Source of the DNA: Nematostella vectensis
Lineage: Eukaryota > Cnidaria > Anthozoa > Actiniaria > Edwardsiidae
Direction: 5' to 3'
NCBI RefSeq assembly: GCF_932526225.1
Contig: NC_064039.1
Location: forward strand, 16,546,639-16,610,638
DNA: 64,000 nucleotides
Made by a program: the position numbers and the translations under genes. Below, one piece after another: positions 35,981-48,600 of the stretch. Numbering within the stretch: position 1 is the first letter of the stretch; each line of letters begins with the position of its first letter. The notes under the pieces are model-generated. The model made no database searches, was not told the origin of the DNA, and worked only from the letters and a program-made list of their open reading frames with translations.

Positions 35981-36620
35981 TTTTTCTATGAAAGCTCGTG
36001 AGATATGGCGAGATCTTTGTCAACCTCCGTGTACATTTTTTCTATGAAAGCACGTGAGATACAGCGAGATCTTCGTCAACCTCCGTGTACTTTCTTTTGT
36101 CCATAAAAGCTTCTGGGATAGCGGGATCTTCGTCATCCTCTGTGCGTTTTTTTACTATAAAAGCTCGTGAGATATGGTGAAGATCGTCACCCTCTGTGTT
36201 GTTTTTTTCTGTGAAAGCTCGTGAGATATGGCAAGATCCTTGTCATCCTCTGTGTACTAGTTTCTATGAAAGCTCGTGAGATATGGCGAGATTTTTGCCA
36301 ACCTCCGTGTCCTTTTTTATATAAAGCTCGTGAGATATTTTGAAGATCGTCATCTTCTGTGTTGTTTTTTCTGTTAAAGCTCGTGAGATATGGTGAGATC
36401 TTCTTTTATCCTCTGTGTTGCTTTTTTATATGAAAGCTCGTGAGATATATGACGAGGTCTTCGTCATCCTCTGTGTTTTGTTTTTCTTATGAAAGCGTGT
36501 AAGATATGTGACGAGGTCTTCGTCATACTCTGTGTACTTTTTTTCTATGAAAGCCCGTGAAATATGTGACGAGATCTTCGTCAACCTCCGTGTACCTTTT
36601 TTTTTTAGAAAAGCACGAAA
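35981..36620 (+). repeat. ~57-bp minisatellite carrying the start-codon region of gene 2
   Basis: About 11-12 imperfect units, each with (t)atgaaagctcgtgagat, then atggcgagatcttcgtca and tcctctgtgt followed by a T-run. The last unit runs into the real start of gene 2 at 36624, where the same gagat/agat-ATG-(M)(A/V)(R/T)SSS start is followed by the signal-peptide codons. Some units have TATAAAAG-like sequence. The array is therefore built from the promoter-proximal and start-codon region of the gene, and each unit may supply an upstream ATG or TATA-like box. Confidence 0.85.
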
Positions 36621-36623
36621 GAT

Positions 36624-39600
36624 ATGGTGACATCATCTTCCCGCTTTGTGGTCATTCTCTGTGTTCTTCTGCTTCTGCAAGAATTCGGGCAGGCGAGGTT
36701 CGCTCATGGACCGGCAGGAAGATCATTATCAAGGAAAAAAGCGTCGAGGGGAGATAATACGAGCGGGGATAATACGCCTATAGAAGACGACATCGAAGGA
36801 GAGGAAGATGACGGATCGGGCAACGATAAGACAGCTAAAGAGCGAGAAACAGGTGACAAGAAGGATACAGTGTAAACCTCAAAAGCTAAAATTAGAACCC
36901 GCTTTATCCACCTTAACGGCATTAAAAAATATAAAGTAGTTTGCTCAGCAGATAACGACTGCTCCACGCAGTTTACTGTCATGAGTGTTAGTGAGTAAGC
37001 ATTGCCAATGTTACCACGGGCTCGCATCCCCAGCGAATCTGTTACACCCTCACTGTGCAGGTTAATGCAGTGTGGTTAGTGCAGACGCGACCTCCGACTT
37101 AACGTCCTTATCCGAGAAAACAAAGCTTTCAAAATCCCATACATACTTTCTTTGCCTTTATTTCTATTGTTAATGATATAAATCATATAAAATCCATGTT
37201 TGGATATTCAGCAATCCAGGGGGCTTTTTTTTTCTTTTTCCATGGAGTCTGATAACAAATATACCCGCCAATTAGTTCTGCGTGTTTTTATTTGAACAGC
37301 TTTGAGCCAATTGAAGCCCCAGACAACCGAACAAGAATCGGCCGGAAAAAAAGGTAATAATAAGGACATTGAAGCTACAATATATCTTTGCAGCCCAATA
37401 GGTAATGATAAGAACATTTTTTTGGATTATGATGCATGTGCCACTGAGAAGGTACCTTTCTTATCCTTTAAAAAGCAGAGCTTTCTTCCTGTTTGTTTCA
37501 ATCAGTTCACTGTCTCTGTTCTTTCGCGTTCTCGTTTGTTTTTGTTCGCAGGAGAAGGCTCTGCCGGTAGCTGCTATCGAATCCCGTTGAGCATGCGCAC
37601 ACGACGTTGTATTTTGAAATTCCCCGCCGCAGCCACTCTGAGCTACTCTGAGCTCTGTCACGCAAAACCGCCCGCTCTTGAGCTCTGTAGCATGTTTGAA
37701 GCATATAGCGGTTATTTTGCTGTATATGTGGCTATCAAACAAGACCAGAACACTCCAAACAAGACTCCAGAGTTTTGAAATGCTACATAAATATGAGCAA
37801 AGCCAAGAAAAGCACTGGCAGACTCGGATCAATTAGAAATGTGTCGAGCACTCTTCGTTAATTGTAATAACAGCGGCAAACAACTTCTTTAGACTAGTTT
37901 AACAATTCATTCTTATTTTGTTTATTATGTACGGTGGTAGTTGTGAGCATTCTCGTCAAAACCCCTGGAAATCTGATCACTGGAGTGTTTCAAAACATTA
38001 TCGGAAAAAGCTGTCACACATCTATATCTTAATTCTATATAAAAAGGCTATTGGGCATGCTCAACGGGCTTTATAGCAGCTATCGGCCGAGCCTATAGAA
38101 CAGAAACGCGACACGGATAAGTGAACTGATAGAAACAAGCAGAAAGAAAGATCTGCTAGCAGGGTACATCCGTTTAAGCTAGAAAAATCATTGTTCTTAA
38201 AATCTAGTTTAGTTTTGTTTCTGGTTTTCATTTCATCTTCAAATGATGATAATAATCGGCATTTAGAGACATCATAACTTTTTAATTTGACCTTTTTTAA
38301 CTTCGTTGCAGTCAAAATTGCACCATGTAGATGGCTGCGTAAATAAACATATGGCTACAACTTAATTTGTTAGCATGTGACATGAAAGAATATTGAAATT
38401 GAATAATTTATTTCAACACAAATGTTTCCCCCTTAGGTTGGGTCAGCGCTCTTTTCAAGGGTATACAAATCGGTACAAAGGTCGGAGATCTGGTGATGTC
38501 GGTGGTAGGGATGTCAGCGGCTATTTACGGCGCTATCAAGGGATGCGGTGGGCCTCTAGGAGAACCCCAGCTTGAGACCTACCAGAAAGACTTCGAGACC
38601 GTAAGGGACGACGTACAAATTCTCAGCGATCGGGCGGACACGTTGCAGCAGGAAGGTATGCCATTGCAGGACTTTGTCTTAATAGCCGAATTCGTAGCTG
38701 CGCGACCGCCAATAATTAAAATTCATATATCTTTTGTATGTCAAATGACTTATGGCGTGACAGTAAAATATGAAAGCCATCAATTAGTTAAGACGGTTAA
38801 TTGACTATGCAGTATCCCTAAACGAGAGAAGGATTTTGGATTCGCCGAGGTCACGTACCAACAAAGTGAGGAGTGATGTTGAATGAGGATGAATTTTCAC
38901 TTGCAAGCGGTTCGAATACCAGTGTTGCACCAATAATAATAAGTAACGATAATAATAACACTAATAAAGGAAAGGGTGAGGTTGTGCCTACCACAAATTT
39001 TATTCCAGTGGAGGCCATGGCGCCAGTAGCGAGAACAAGGGGTCCTGGTAGTATGACCGCTGACTGCAAGGTTTACTGAAAACATGGCCATAACATACTA
39101 TGGCCCAACCTCTTTTCACTTATATTCATTAAATTATATTTCTATTTACGGGCTGATAGACCAGGTAACAGGATTACCGCACAATATAATTAACAATTAG
39201 ACCTCGAAACCGATTGGACTATGATTCAATAGATACTGAGGCCGAAGTTTATTGGATAAATGAACTCTGTTTAACTTCCATTCAACACAATGTAAGTAAA
39301 CTTAGTGTAAAAAAACCCAGAAATGTTACATCGGGGATTCCCGCTGAAAGTTGAGAAACATGGAAATCTAACATGAATTTATCGGCGTTTTCTGTTGTTT
39401 TCTAGCCGTTGAAAATCCTCATTTCATATCTGGTTGGTTTCTTTTTGTCTGTCTTGGGATAGCATTATCTATTAAGTCCGTCGTGATTCAGCCGCCATTT
39501 TCCTGAACATTTCGCTACTCACCGTCTAACATTAACAGAGCATTAGTATCTCACCCAATCAGAATGCAGGATGCAGACCTCTAGTTTGTGAATTCTAATA

Positions 39601-42600
39601 CATGAATAGACAATGTCCAGAAAAGGGTAGTGCCAGTATAACAAGCATGCCTACTTTAGGACGCACAGTTACATGGGCCTTTAAAGGGCAAATATGGTCA
39701 TGCCAACGTCATTGTTCCAAGGTGTACTTACATAAAGGTATACACATACTCGATGGCATACATGCAACGCATATGAGTTATTAGTAAGTACACACGTACA
39801 TGTTCACTTATTGATTGGTGAGCATACATATCAGCATGCATATCATAGTATCATAGTCAGTATACATGTTCACGTACACTCACGTATACAGCTATATGTA
39901 CTACATGTATAATTTCTGGTAATAAATACAAAAAGCCCAAATTGTCGTGTTCGTGAACCAGAAGAATACTCTGGGTGACAGACACTCAGAGTCTGCCCTG
40001 AAGAAGTCTTATAAAAGACGAAAATTTGGCGATTACCAGTTTTTGGCGAAAATTTGTCGATTACCAGTTTTTGGCGTTTTGTAGAATTTCTGGTAGGTGT
40101 AGATAAATGTTTGCTTACTGGCACATGTATTATACATAACTGTTTACATGCTGACATGCATGGCTATCAGTGGTACACTCGTACGGGTAACCACGTTCTC
40201 TTACGGGTGATGTATAGTTTGAAGGAATACGGCCAATATTTATTTTGGCCTGCTTTATGGAGTTCCATTTTTTTTAGCTGTTTTTCATTGCTAGCCACCT
40301 ATACAAGATAACTGTACGTTACTTGTGTAAGGTCATGCTAGTTATAAGATAAAACAAACAAAATTTCTGCAATTAGATTGATATTAAACATAAGGTTGTC
40401 TATACTAAAGTCCTAAATATATGTTTGTCTGTAAAATGCTTAAATATATTTTTGGAATCTAATTTTCTTGTGTCTTGTCTTGTCAGCGGAAAGAGATCAG
40501 CTTTGGGTCCAAGCTGATATCACCGAGTTCGAATCAGTTTTGTCGAAGCTAAAAAAGATTGATGATGAACAGGACCGACTGATAGAGTCCATTCACCCAT
40601 CAGTGCGGACTAGCATGAACACAGCCGTCGCTAGAATAAAGGTATGATCCATGATAGAGTCCATTCACCCATCAGCGCAGACTAGCATGAACACAGCCGT
40701 CGCTAGACTAAAGGTATGATCCATGATAGAGTCCATTCACCCAACAGTGCGGACTGGTAGGAACACAGCCGTCGCTAGAATAAAGGTATGATCCATGATA
40801 GAGTCCATTCACCCATCAGTGCAGACTAGCATGAACACATCCGTCGCTAGAATAAAGGTATGATCCATGATAGAGTCCATTCACCCATCAGTGCAGACTA
40901 GCATGAACACATCCGTCGCTAGAATAAAGGTATGATCCATGATAGAGTCCATTCACCCATCAGTGCAGACTAGCATAAACACAGCCGTCGCTAGAATAAA
41001 GGTAATATACTAGGCACTGCCTAAAGGCGGAGCTCCAAACCACCATTTTGCCATTTCTAGTTCAATAATTTCAATATTAAACTAGGCCAGAAACGAAAAC
41101 TTTATTTTGCTAAAACATAAGTCTAGAAGTTAAGTAGCAAGCCTGAAATATAAAAGGCGCTTCATTTTTGTTCGTTTTTGGATTTTTTTTTTTAATTTCC
41201 ATCGAAAGAAAATGTCTCGCAGACTGGGGCCGAATTTGGACCGTTGGGAGGCCTGTGGTGACTTCACGACCATGGTACGGCGCGAAATTTTAGTGTTAAA
41301 CCATATAGGAGATCCGGAATCAAAGCCGCAAAACTCAGTCGAATAATGGCGTCGTCGATCGGAAGTACCAGGCAAATAGTCTTAGAGCTCACAGACCCCA
41401 GTGACAAGAGTTCAACAGAAGAAGACAACAAGGAGTTTGAGATTGTTTTTGAGGAAGGTGGATGCGAGTTTCCGCCATATCACTATCAGAGCGCATGGCG
41501 AACCGATCGTTGAAGGCTCATCTGGTGAAAAGGAGACACAGCCAAAGCTTTTTATAATAAAACACTGTGAAAAAACACAAATGTGAGTTCAGTCTTCTAT
41601 GGTGAACTCCAGCCGTAAAGAAGTTGATTCTGAACTTGTAAAAGGCGAAAGCATTCAAAACACCTTGACATTACAGAACTACGATTTCCTAATAAAATTG
41701 GAAGTGTTGTTTTCAACGCTGAAAAGACGATGACTAAGCTTTAGAGGTACTTCGATGAAGTAGCATAGGTTGATAAATATTGGCTCGCATGAATCTAGCA
41801 TGGAGAAGTGGGATTGAGGTAAATAAAAATGTTTTTTATTTATCTGTACATAGCTTTCGTTCGTTTTGTTGAGATTGTCAAAACAGTTCGTACATTCGAA
41901 TTTGCGAATTTGTAATGGATTTTACGGCAAACTTTCATTCAACCAACGCCCTCGATTGCTATTGTTAATGACTTTTCCCGCTTGAAATCTCCTCAAATTT
42001 CATTCTTCAATTTTTGTCATGTTCTCGATAATATTATAAAAGTAATAAAATGACTCTTTAAATTCCGTTCCGTTCCGTCCAGCCATTGGATATTTGATCC
42101 TTTCTTGTTGATATCATTGGATTTTGTTGTTGAACTATTCATTGCCTCGATCGGAGAAAGTCGAAGTCAGAGGAAAATAAACTATCAGTAAATCCTAACA
42201 GATAGAAATCCCAGGTGGCGTTATAATAACTATCGGTGTGAGTGCTGTGGACGAATACAATGTTGTCATGTGTATTGCATTTTCGATAAAACTGTTTTAA
42301 AAGATTGTGCTTTTATTACCATGCTGTTAAGAATTTGTTTGGTAAATCTGACCTCGTAGATCTTTTGAGGCCAAATGCGTTGCCGTTGTGTGTAAATACT
42401 TGCTTATTCATTTTTTCGTTTTGTATTTTTGAAAAAAAGAAATGTATCAATGAGAAAGAAATGACCACTAAAGCCAGGGTGATTCTGTTTTATTACATTC
42501 TTCTACTTGTATTTAAATAACATCTATAGTAACAAAAACAACTCAACCTCAAAACTTGCTGTGACTCGCACAGCGTAATTGTCGTAAATATGCATTGTAT

Positions 42601-45600
42601 ACTTAGTACATGTGGTGTCCCTTGCGAGCTTTTTCCGTTTTGTTCTCTTTTCTTTCCCGATGCAGTGTAGGAAGTGGTCCACACTTTAAACTCCTTTTGA
42701 ATTTCGGATTAAGGTTTGATCGCTTGAATCATTAATCGGCGAAATGGCTCGAACAATAAGCGGTGGCGCTTCCGATGGAGAACTGCTTTCGCTTAGTCCC
42801 GACGAATCGGGCCCATTTTTTCCTAATTTTCGGGTCTTTTGGAGATGCATGTATTGGCTGCGCAAGTACTGCCCGGTTTTTTTTTTACGATGTTGCTATC
42901 GTTTTAAAACAATTGTGAGAAGCTGTACCAAGGTTGTGAAGTCACAACGATGAAGATTAAAAGAACTTCTTTTTCTTTGATCATTTTTTAAAAAAGTACC
43001 TAAAGTCTAAAAACAATAAGTAAAAGATAATATATCTCTTTTACATTTTTAAACAAAAGCTAGAAAGATAATAATTCATTCGATTAATTTTAACTGTTCT
43101 ATAATTTGACTGTGTTGAATTAAAAAAAATAACGCAAAAAAGAAGTCATTGCTATTTTTATTGATCTAATCCTGATTACCAGAATCAGTTTTTAAATTCA
43201 GTTTATGTACATTTAGGTTCATCACACTCAGACTTGAAAGAAAATAGCGAAATGGATTAGAGTTTGAGTGAGTAGATCATTGTATTTGATAGTAAATGGT
43301 TTCCTATTACTCATCTTTCTTCATGACTAAACTTGCCCAGTTAGACATAATTGAAATATTATATATTATACATATACTGTATAACATATATGCTATATTA
43401 ACTACTTATTAACCGAGCGCGAGGTCCGTACGGAGAAATATTAGACCGAGGTCTCACATACGGCCTGAGGCCGCAGGACGAGGGCCGTGCAGAAAAGACC
43501 GAGGTCTGATATTTCTTTGTACGGACCGAGCAAGCGAGGTTAATAAAAACGATTTATTAAATGGCTTTTTTAAGGAACAATAAATTTCAATATGCTTTTT
43601 TATGGGCTACTTATTTCCGTTTTTTAACTGAAAGACCGGAAGTGGGTATGGAACATGCGCAGTGTACTTGCAGTGTCTCAAGAGAAGCAAACATCATGTC
43701 AAACTTTATTACTTTATTGCGTGAATTTTCAAGCTCTCCTGACTATTTGACTACAAAAACCTGCATCAAATGGATGAGCGGAGATGCAGAAAGTAAGCGG
43801 AGATAGAAACAAAGTGCTTCTGATCAGCTCGCAGTGAAGTTTTGAAAACTTCTCTCGGATTCCACAAAACACGTGTTTTGAAAAATAGTAACTGATGCCA
43901 ACATTTGGCATACGTCTATAGCTAATCTTAAAGATTTTTTTAAGGGTGCTGCTAGCGGGAAAAGACTTATCAACTAACTTAGGGAATTCTCTGCCGATAT
44001 TTGTGCTTACGTTTTTGTTAAAAGGTTGATTACACCAGATAACGTTCCTTTGTCTATTGCGTCGTTGCGCATCAGGCCTATGTGCTGTTGGCTGGAACTT
44101 GAGCAGGTAGTTATAGCCGCTTTCCCTCAGCGCGTTTTGGTATTGGGGTGCGGCGTTGTTAAAGGTTTCCTCGTCATAAGACATTTCTGACAGTCTTCTA
44201 TTTATTAATTCTGGTAAGTTTCTGATGATATTTGGAGGGTGGAGGGTATTTGGACTTGCTGTGCACGTATTGTGGTATATTCACTGGCTTGGAGTATGGT
44301 CTAAATTTACCTGTTTTGAGGTATAATGTTACGTCAACAAAGTTTACTATCTTCTTATTTGCTTCAATGGTGACTCTTAACCCGTTATCAGCAGATATCT
44401 TGCATATTCTTTTCTTTGCCATTTCTATGCTTCAAGGTGCTTGCGACATAATTGCCAGCCCGTCATCTCTATAAAGACTAATGTTGATTTCTGGAATCTG
44501 CTTTAGCTGGTGTAGTAAGAAGCATCCGACCAATTCGCATGTCTCCGCTCCATCGAAGCTCCCCATTGTCACATCGAATAATGTGGAAGATGATTTCTCC
44601 TCCCATGATACGCCGTTGCTAAATAGGAGCGAGTGCTTGTCTTTTGTAATGAAATCGCGCTCGTCTGTCGTGATGTTCACATGCCCTGATGCAAATTCCA
44701 GTGCTCGTTCTAGTTGGGTCTCGGTGATAGATGGATAAAACTCCACTACATCGAAGCATATAAAGGCTGAATTCTCCTTACTTTGTAGCTGTCTGTACCA
44801 TTCTAGAACAGACATTCTAGACGTGTTTTTCCATTGGTTCACCTCGGTTTTCGTTACTAGCCTCTTGTTGATATTCTCGAGCATTTGTTTACCAATTTTT
44901 CCAATCTCTGATTTTGAAGGGTTAATTAGCCGGCATGTTGGTCTATTTTCGAAATTCTCTTTGTGCTCTTTCAAGGTGATGAATGCTTCTTTTGTGGCTA
45001 GTGCTTCTACTCTATCTTGTATGTCTAGTTTAGTGGTTATCCTCTTCGCATCTGCGTCGATCTTTTTTTTGAGTTTATTCTTGCTTGCGATCTTATACAT
45101 TTTGGTAACGTTGCTATTAAAAAGCTGTTTGGAACTCTCTGTTTCCAATTTGTAGAAATTTGCTGACTCATCTGCCTTGACAAATACGCGGCTCCCGGTG
45201 AAAGACCTATATATTTAATAAATAAACCCCTTTTAGCGGCTAGGGATATCGGCGGATAATAATGTTAGTTTAATGTTAGTTTAACATATATATATCTTGG
45301 TTTGTAGGAAAAAAAAACACGCGAACTACCGTTTCATCTCTACAAGCCTGTTTCGTGGTTGCCCACTTATCAGGAGATTTATTAAGAACATATTACTACC
45401 ATTACTTGTATACTATCTATGTATAAAATTAACATAAAAATAGGGCGCGAAATTTGAATGGCTGTTATGATGAAATTGAATAGTTCAGCTGTTTCATAAC
45501 AAGGCTTTGTTCCTGTGGCGGCACGAAGACACTAGCTCGTTACGCTTGTTTAAAGTTGATAGCTTGGGTTGGCGGATAATGATAAGTTTTTCTTTGAGGC

Positions 45601-48600
45601 AGAGATTACATCTTTTGCTAGAGCTGTTGTAGGCGGAGTAAGATGACAGGATTTTCCATGAAATAAAGTGTTCTATGTCGTTGTCTTTAAGGCTCCATAT
45701 GTACTTGCTTAGTTCGGTCGAGTTTCTATGTTTAGCGTGTCGGAATGAGGCGGTGTGGTTTCTATATCTTGTCTTGAATTCGTTCTCGGTTAGTCCTACG
45801 TAGGTTTCGGAGGTGTTGTTGTCCTTTCTTGTTACAGTAGCTTGGTAGATAACAGATGATTGGAGGCAGTTTCCGTCAAGGGGGCACGCGTTCTTTTGTC
45901 TTCAGTTGCATGTTTTGTTATTGGCGGTGGCGAGGGAGGTAGGGGCGTCTTCGGTTGTTATTGATGAGGCGATTATGCGTTTGTTGTGGCTGTCAATTAT
46001 CTGCTTGGTGTTGCTCATGCAGCTATAACTGATTTTGATTGTGTTCCGGTTGAAGATTTTTCTGAGTTTGTGGTCTTTAGGGAAGTGCTTGTCTATGAGT
46101 GAGAGGAATCTGTGGCCGATGTTGGTGCTTGTGTTCTTGCTAAAAGGGGGGTTGTACCAGATGATGTTGTTGCGCTGGCGGTTCTTGCGTTTGTTTGCGG
46201 TGTTTGATTCGTAGTGCAGCGCGTAGTTATATCCACTTTCGTCAAGTGCTTTCTGGTATGGCGGGGCGGCTTGGTCGAAGGTTTCTTTGTCTGATTATAG
46301 TGTAGATAAGCGTTTGTTGATACTGGCAGGGATATTCTTTGTGATGGTAGGTGGGTGGTTGCTCTCGCGGAGGACGTACTGTATTGGGGCTCTCGGTTTG
46401 GTGAAAAGCTGGTAGGTGTTGCGGTTCAGGTCGAATGTGACGTCTAGGAAGTTGACTACTCGCTTATTGGCTTCTATGGTGATTTGCAGTCCGTTGTTGT
46501 TGAAGATGCGGAATAGTTCTTTCTTGATATTTTCTGTGTTTTTAGGTGTGGCGTCGCGGTAGAGTCCTACGTTGATGTTAAGGTCTTGGAGTTGGGAGAG
46601 GAGGAAGTTGCCTACAAGTTCGCATGTTTCAGCGCCGTCGTAGCTTCCCATTGTCACGTCGAATGTCGCGTTGCCTTTTTTGTGCCAGGGTGTTTGGTTG
46701 TGAACTGGGATAGAGCTCTTGGCGTGGGTTATGATGTTTTTTTCTTCAGCGGTGATGCTGTCGTAGTCAGCGGCGAAGTCGAGGGCTTTGTTTAGGAGTT
46801 CTTGGCTGATAGATGGGTAGAATTCCACTATGTCGAAACATATAAAGTTGGATGCTGTCTTGTTTTTTTGTTGATGTGAACCAGTCGATTACGCCTTTAG
46901 TGCTTTTCCATTGGTGAAAGTCACGTTTTGTTGCGATGGTGGTGTTGATGCGGTCGAGGATGCTTTTGCTGATCTTGCCTATTTCGGACTTGGTAGGGTT
47001 GATGAGTCTGCAGGTCGGTTTATAAACGAAGTTCGGTTTGTGGTCTTTGAGTGTTATAAATGCTTGTTTGTTGGCGGTGGTGTCCATTCTATCGTCGATT
47101 CCTAGTTTTTTCGCGATGTTTTTGTTTTTTTTGTGGATGTCTTGCGTAGTCTCGGGTGGAGCTTTCTTGTAGGATTTTGTTATGTTTTTTTTCTAGGAGA
47201 TTCTTGTAGGCTGACGGTTCTAGTTGGTAGTTTTGTCGGCGGCGACTAGGAGCTTCGGTTCATTTTTTATGCGGTCGCTGTCTTCTTTTAGTTTGTTGAA
47301 GAAGCGAGCAGTATATTCCAGTTGAAGTCTTTTACCGGGAGCCAAAATAGTGCTCAACTTGACAGGAGCTGATATACAATTGTTGGACACTCAGTGCGTT
47401 TAATGCAGTTTAATACAAACTTGTAGAGGTGAAACGGTAGTTCGCGTGTTTTTTTCCTATAGGAGCATGAAAGTTACGTTTTGTTGCGATGGTGGTGTTG
47501 ATGCGGTCGAGGATGCTTTTGCTGATCTTGCCTATTTCGGACTTACCAGCAAGGAATCCGTCAGTAGAGATACAGTTCACAACCATGAACGCGTAAGCAC
47601 TTAGGTAGTGATACCATGTGTGGAAGTCAGGGCGTAAGCACAGGGCGTAACCAATTGTAAAACAATTAATCGATGGGCACAATAAGATCATTTTGAATAG
47701 AAGGGACAACGAGCAGGTGGGAGAGAATAGTAAAAGAGAGAATAATAAAAGAAAGAATAAAAAAACAAGTACACTTTACATAATTTTAAGATGTCCTTAT
47801 ATGGGCGATGTCATATGAATTAGTAACGTTCGGTTGTCTTATCCGACAGACGATATGGGCAATGTCATATGAATTAGTAACGTTCGGTTGTCTTATCCGA
47901 CAGACGATATGGGCAATGTCATATGAATTAGTAACGTTCGGTTGTCTTATCCGACAGACGATATGGGCGATGTCATATGAATTAGTAACGTTCGGTTGTC
48001 TTATCCGACAGACGATATGGGCAATGTCATATGAATTAGTAACGTTCGGTTGTCTTATCCGACAGACGATATGGGCAATGTCATATGAATTAGTAACGTT
48101 CGGTTGTCTTATCCGACAGACGATATGGGCGATGTCATATGAATTAGTAACGTTCGGTTGTCTTATCCGACAGACGATATGGGCAATGTCATATGAATTA
48201 GTAACGTTCGGTTGTCTTATCCGACAGACGATATGGGCAATGTCATATGAATTAGTAACGTTCGGTTGTCTTATCCGACAGACGATATGGGCGATGTCAT
48301 ATGAATTAGTAACGTTCGGTTGTCTTATCCTACAGACGATATGGGCGATGTCATATGAATTAGTAACGTTCGGTTGTCTTATCCGACAGACGATATGGGC
48401 GATGTCATATGAATTAGTAACGTTCGGTTGTCTTATCCGACAGACGATATGGGCGATGTCATATGAATTAGTAACGTTCGGTTGTCTTATCCGACAGACG
48501 ATAATGAAAGAGAAGAACAACACTGCTGATGGTGTCCTTTACACCGAGCTGTTGGATGGGTACAACTCGGCGCTGGAGAATGCTATAAACATTGGAGTTC

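Larger units (their letters stand above)
45303..47462 (-). mobile_element. Penelope-like retroelement, copy 2 (RT plus GIY-YIG)
   Basis: Minus-strand element with RT (about 47310-46060) and GIY-YIG endonuclease (about 45905-45494). A ~40-bp segment is inverted at its two edges: aacacgcgaactaccgtttc at 45317-45336 and its reverse complement at about 47431-47450. Inverted or partial pseudo-LTRs are known for Penelope-like elements. A hammerhead-like fold lies in the left terminal region. Frameshifts, stops and a catalytic deletion make it inactive. Confidence 0.8.

Noticed and set aside
37302-37778. 158-residue open frame continuing exon 2 of gene 2
   Set aside because: The first 54 bases are a real exon with a matching copy in gene 3. 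The rest lies after a phase-correct donor and has no counterpart in gene 3.
41346-41513. 55-codon ATG frame with coding-like composition
   Set aside because: No family recognised and no supporting signals; could be a fragment of an old element, but this cannot be shown from the sequence alone.
42744-42953. Small ATG frame with balanced composition in intron 4 of gene 2
   Set aside because: No recognised domain, no clear splice or polyadenylation context, and short enough to occur by chance.
47803-48497. CRISPR-like regular repeats
   Set aside because: Units abut with no unique spacers, the DNA is animal, and there are no cas genes; this is a minisatellite.
47786-48523. 245-residue minus-strand repeat protein
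   Set aside because: It is the antisense of the 54-bp splice-acceptor array, with no start context or domain beyond it.
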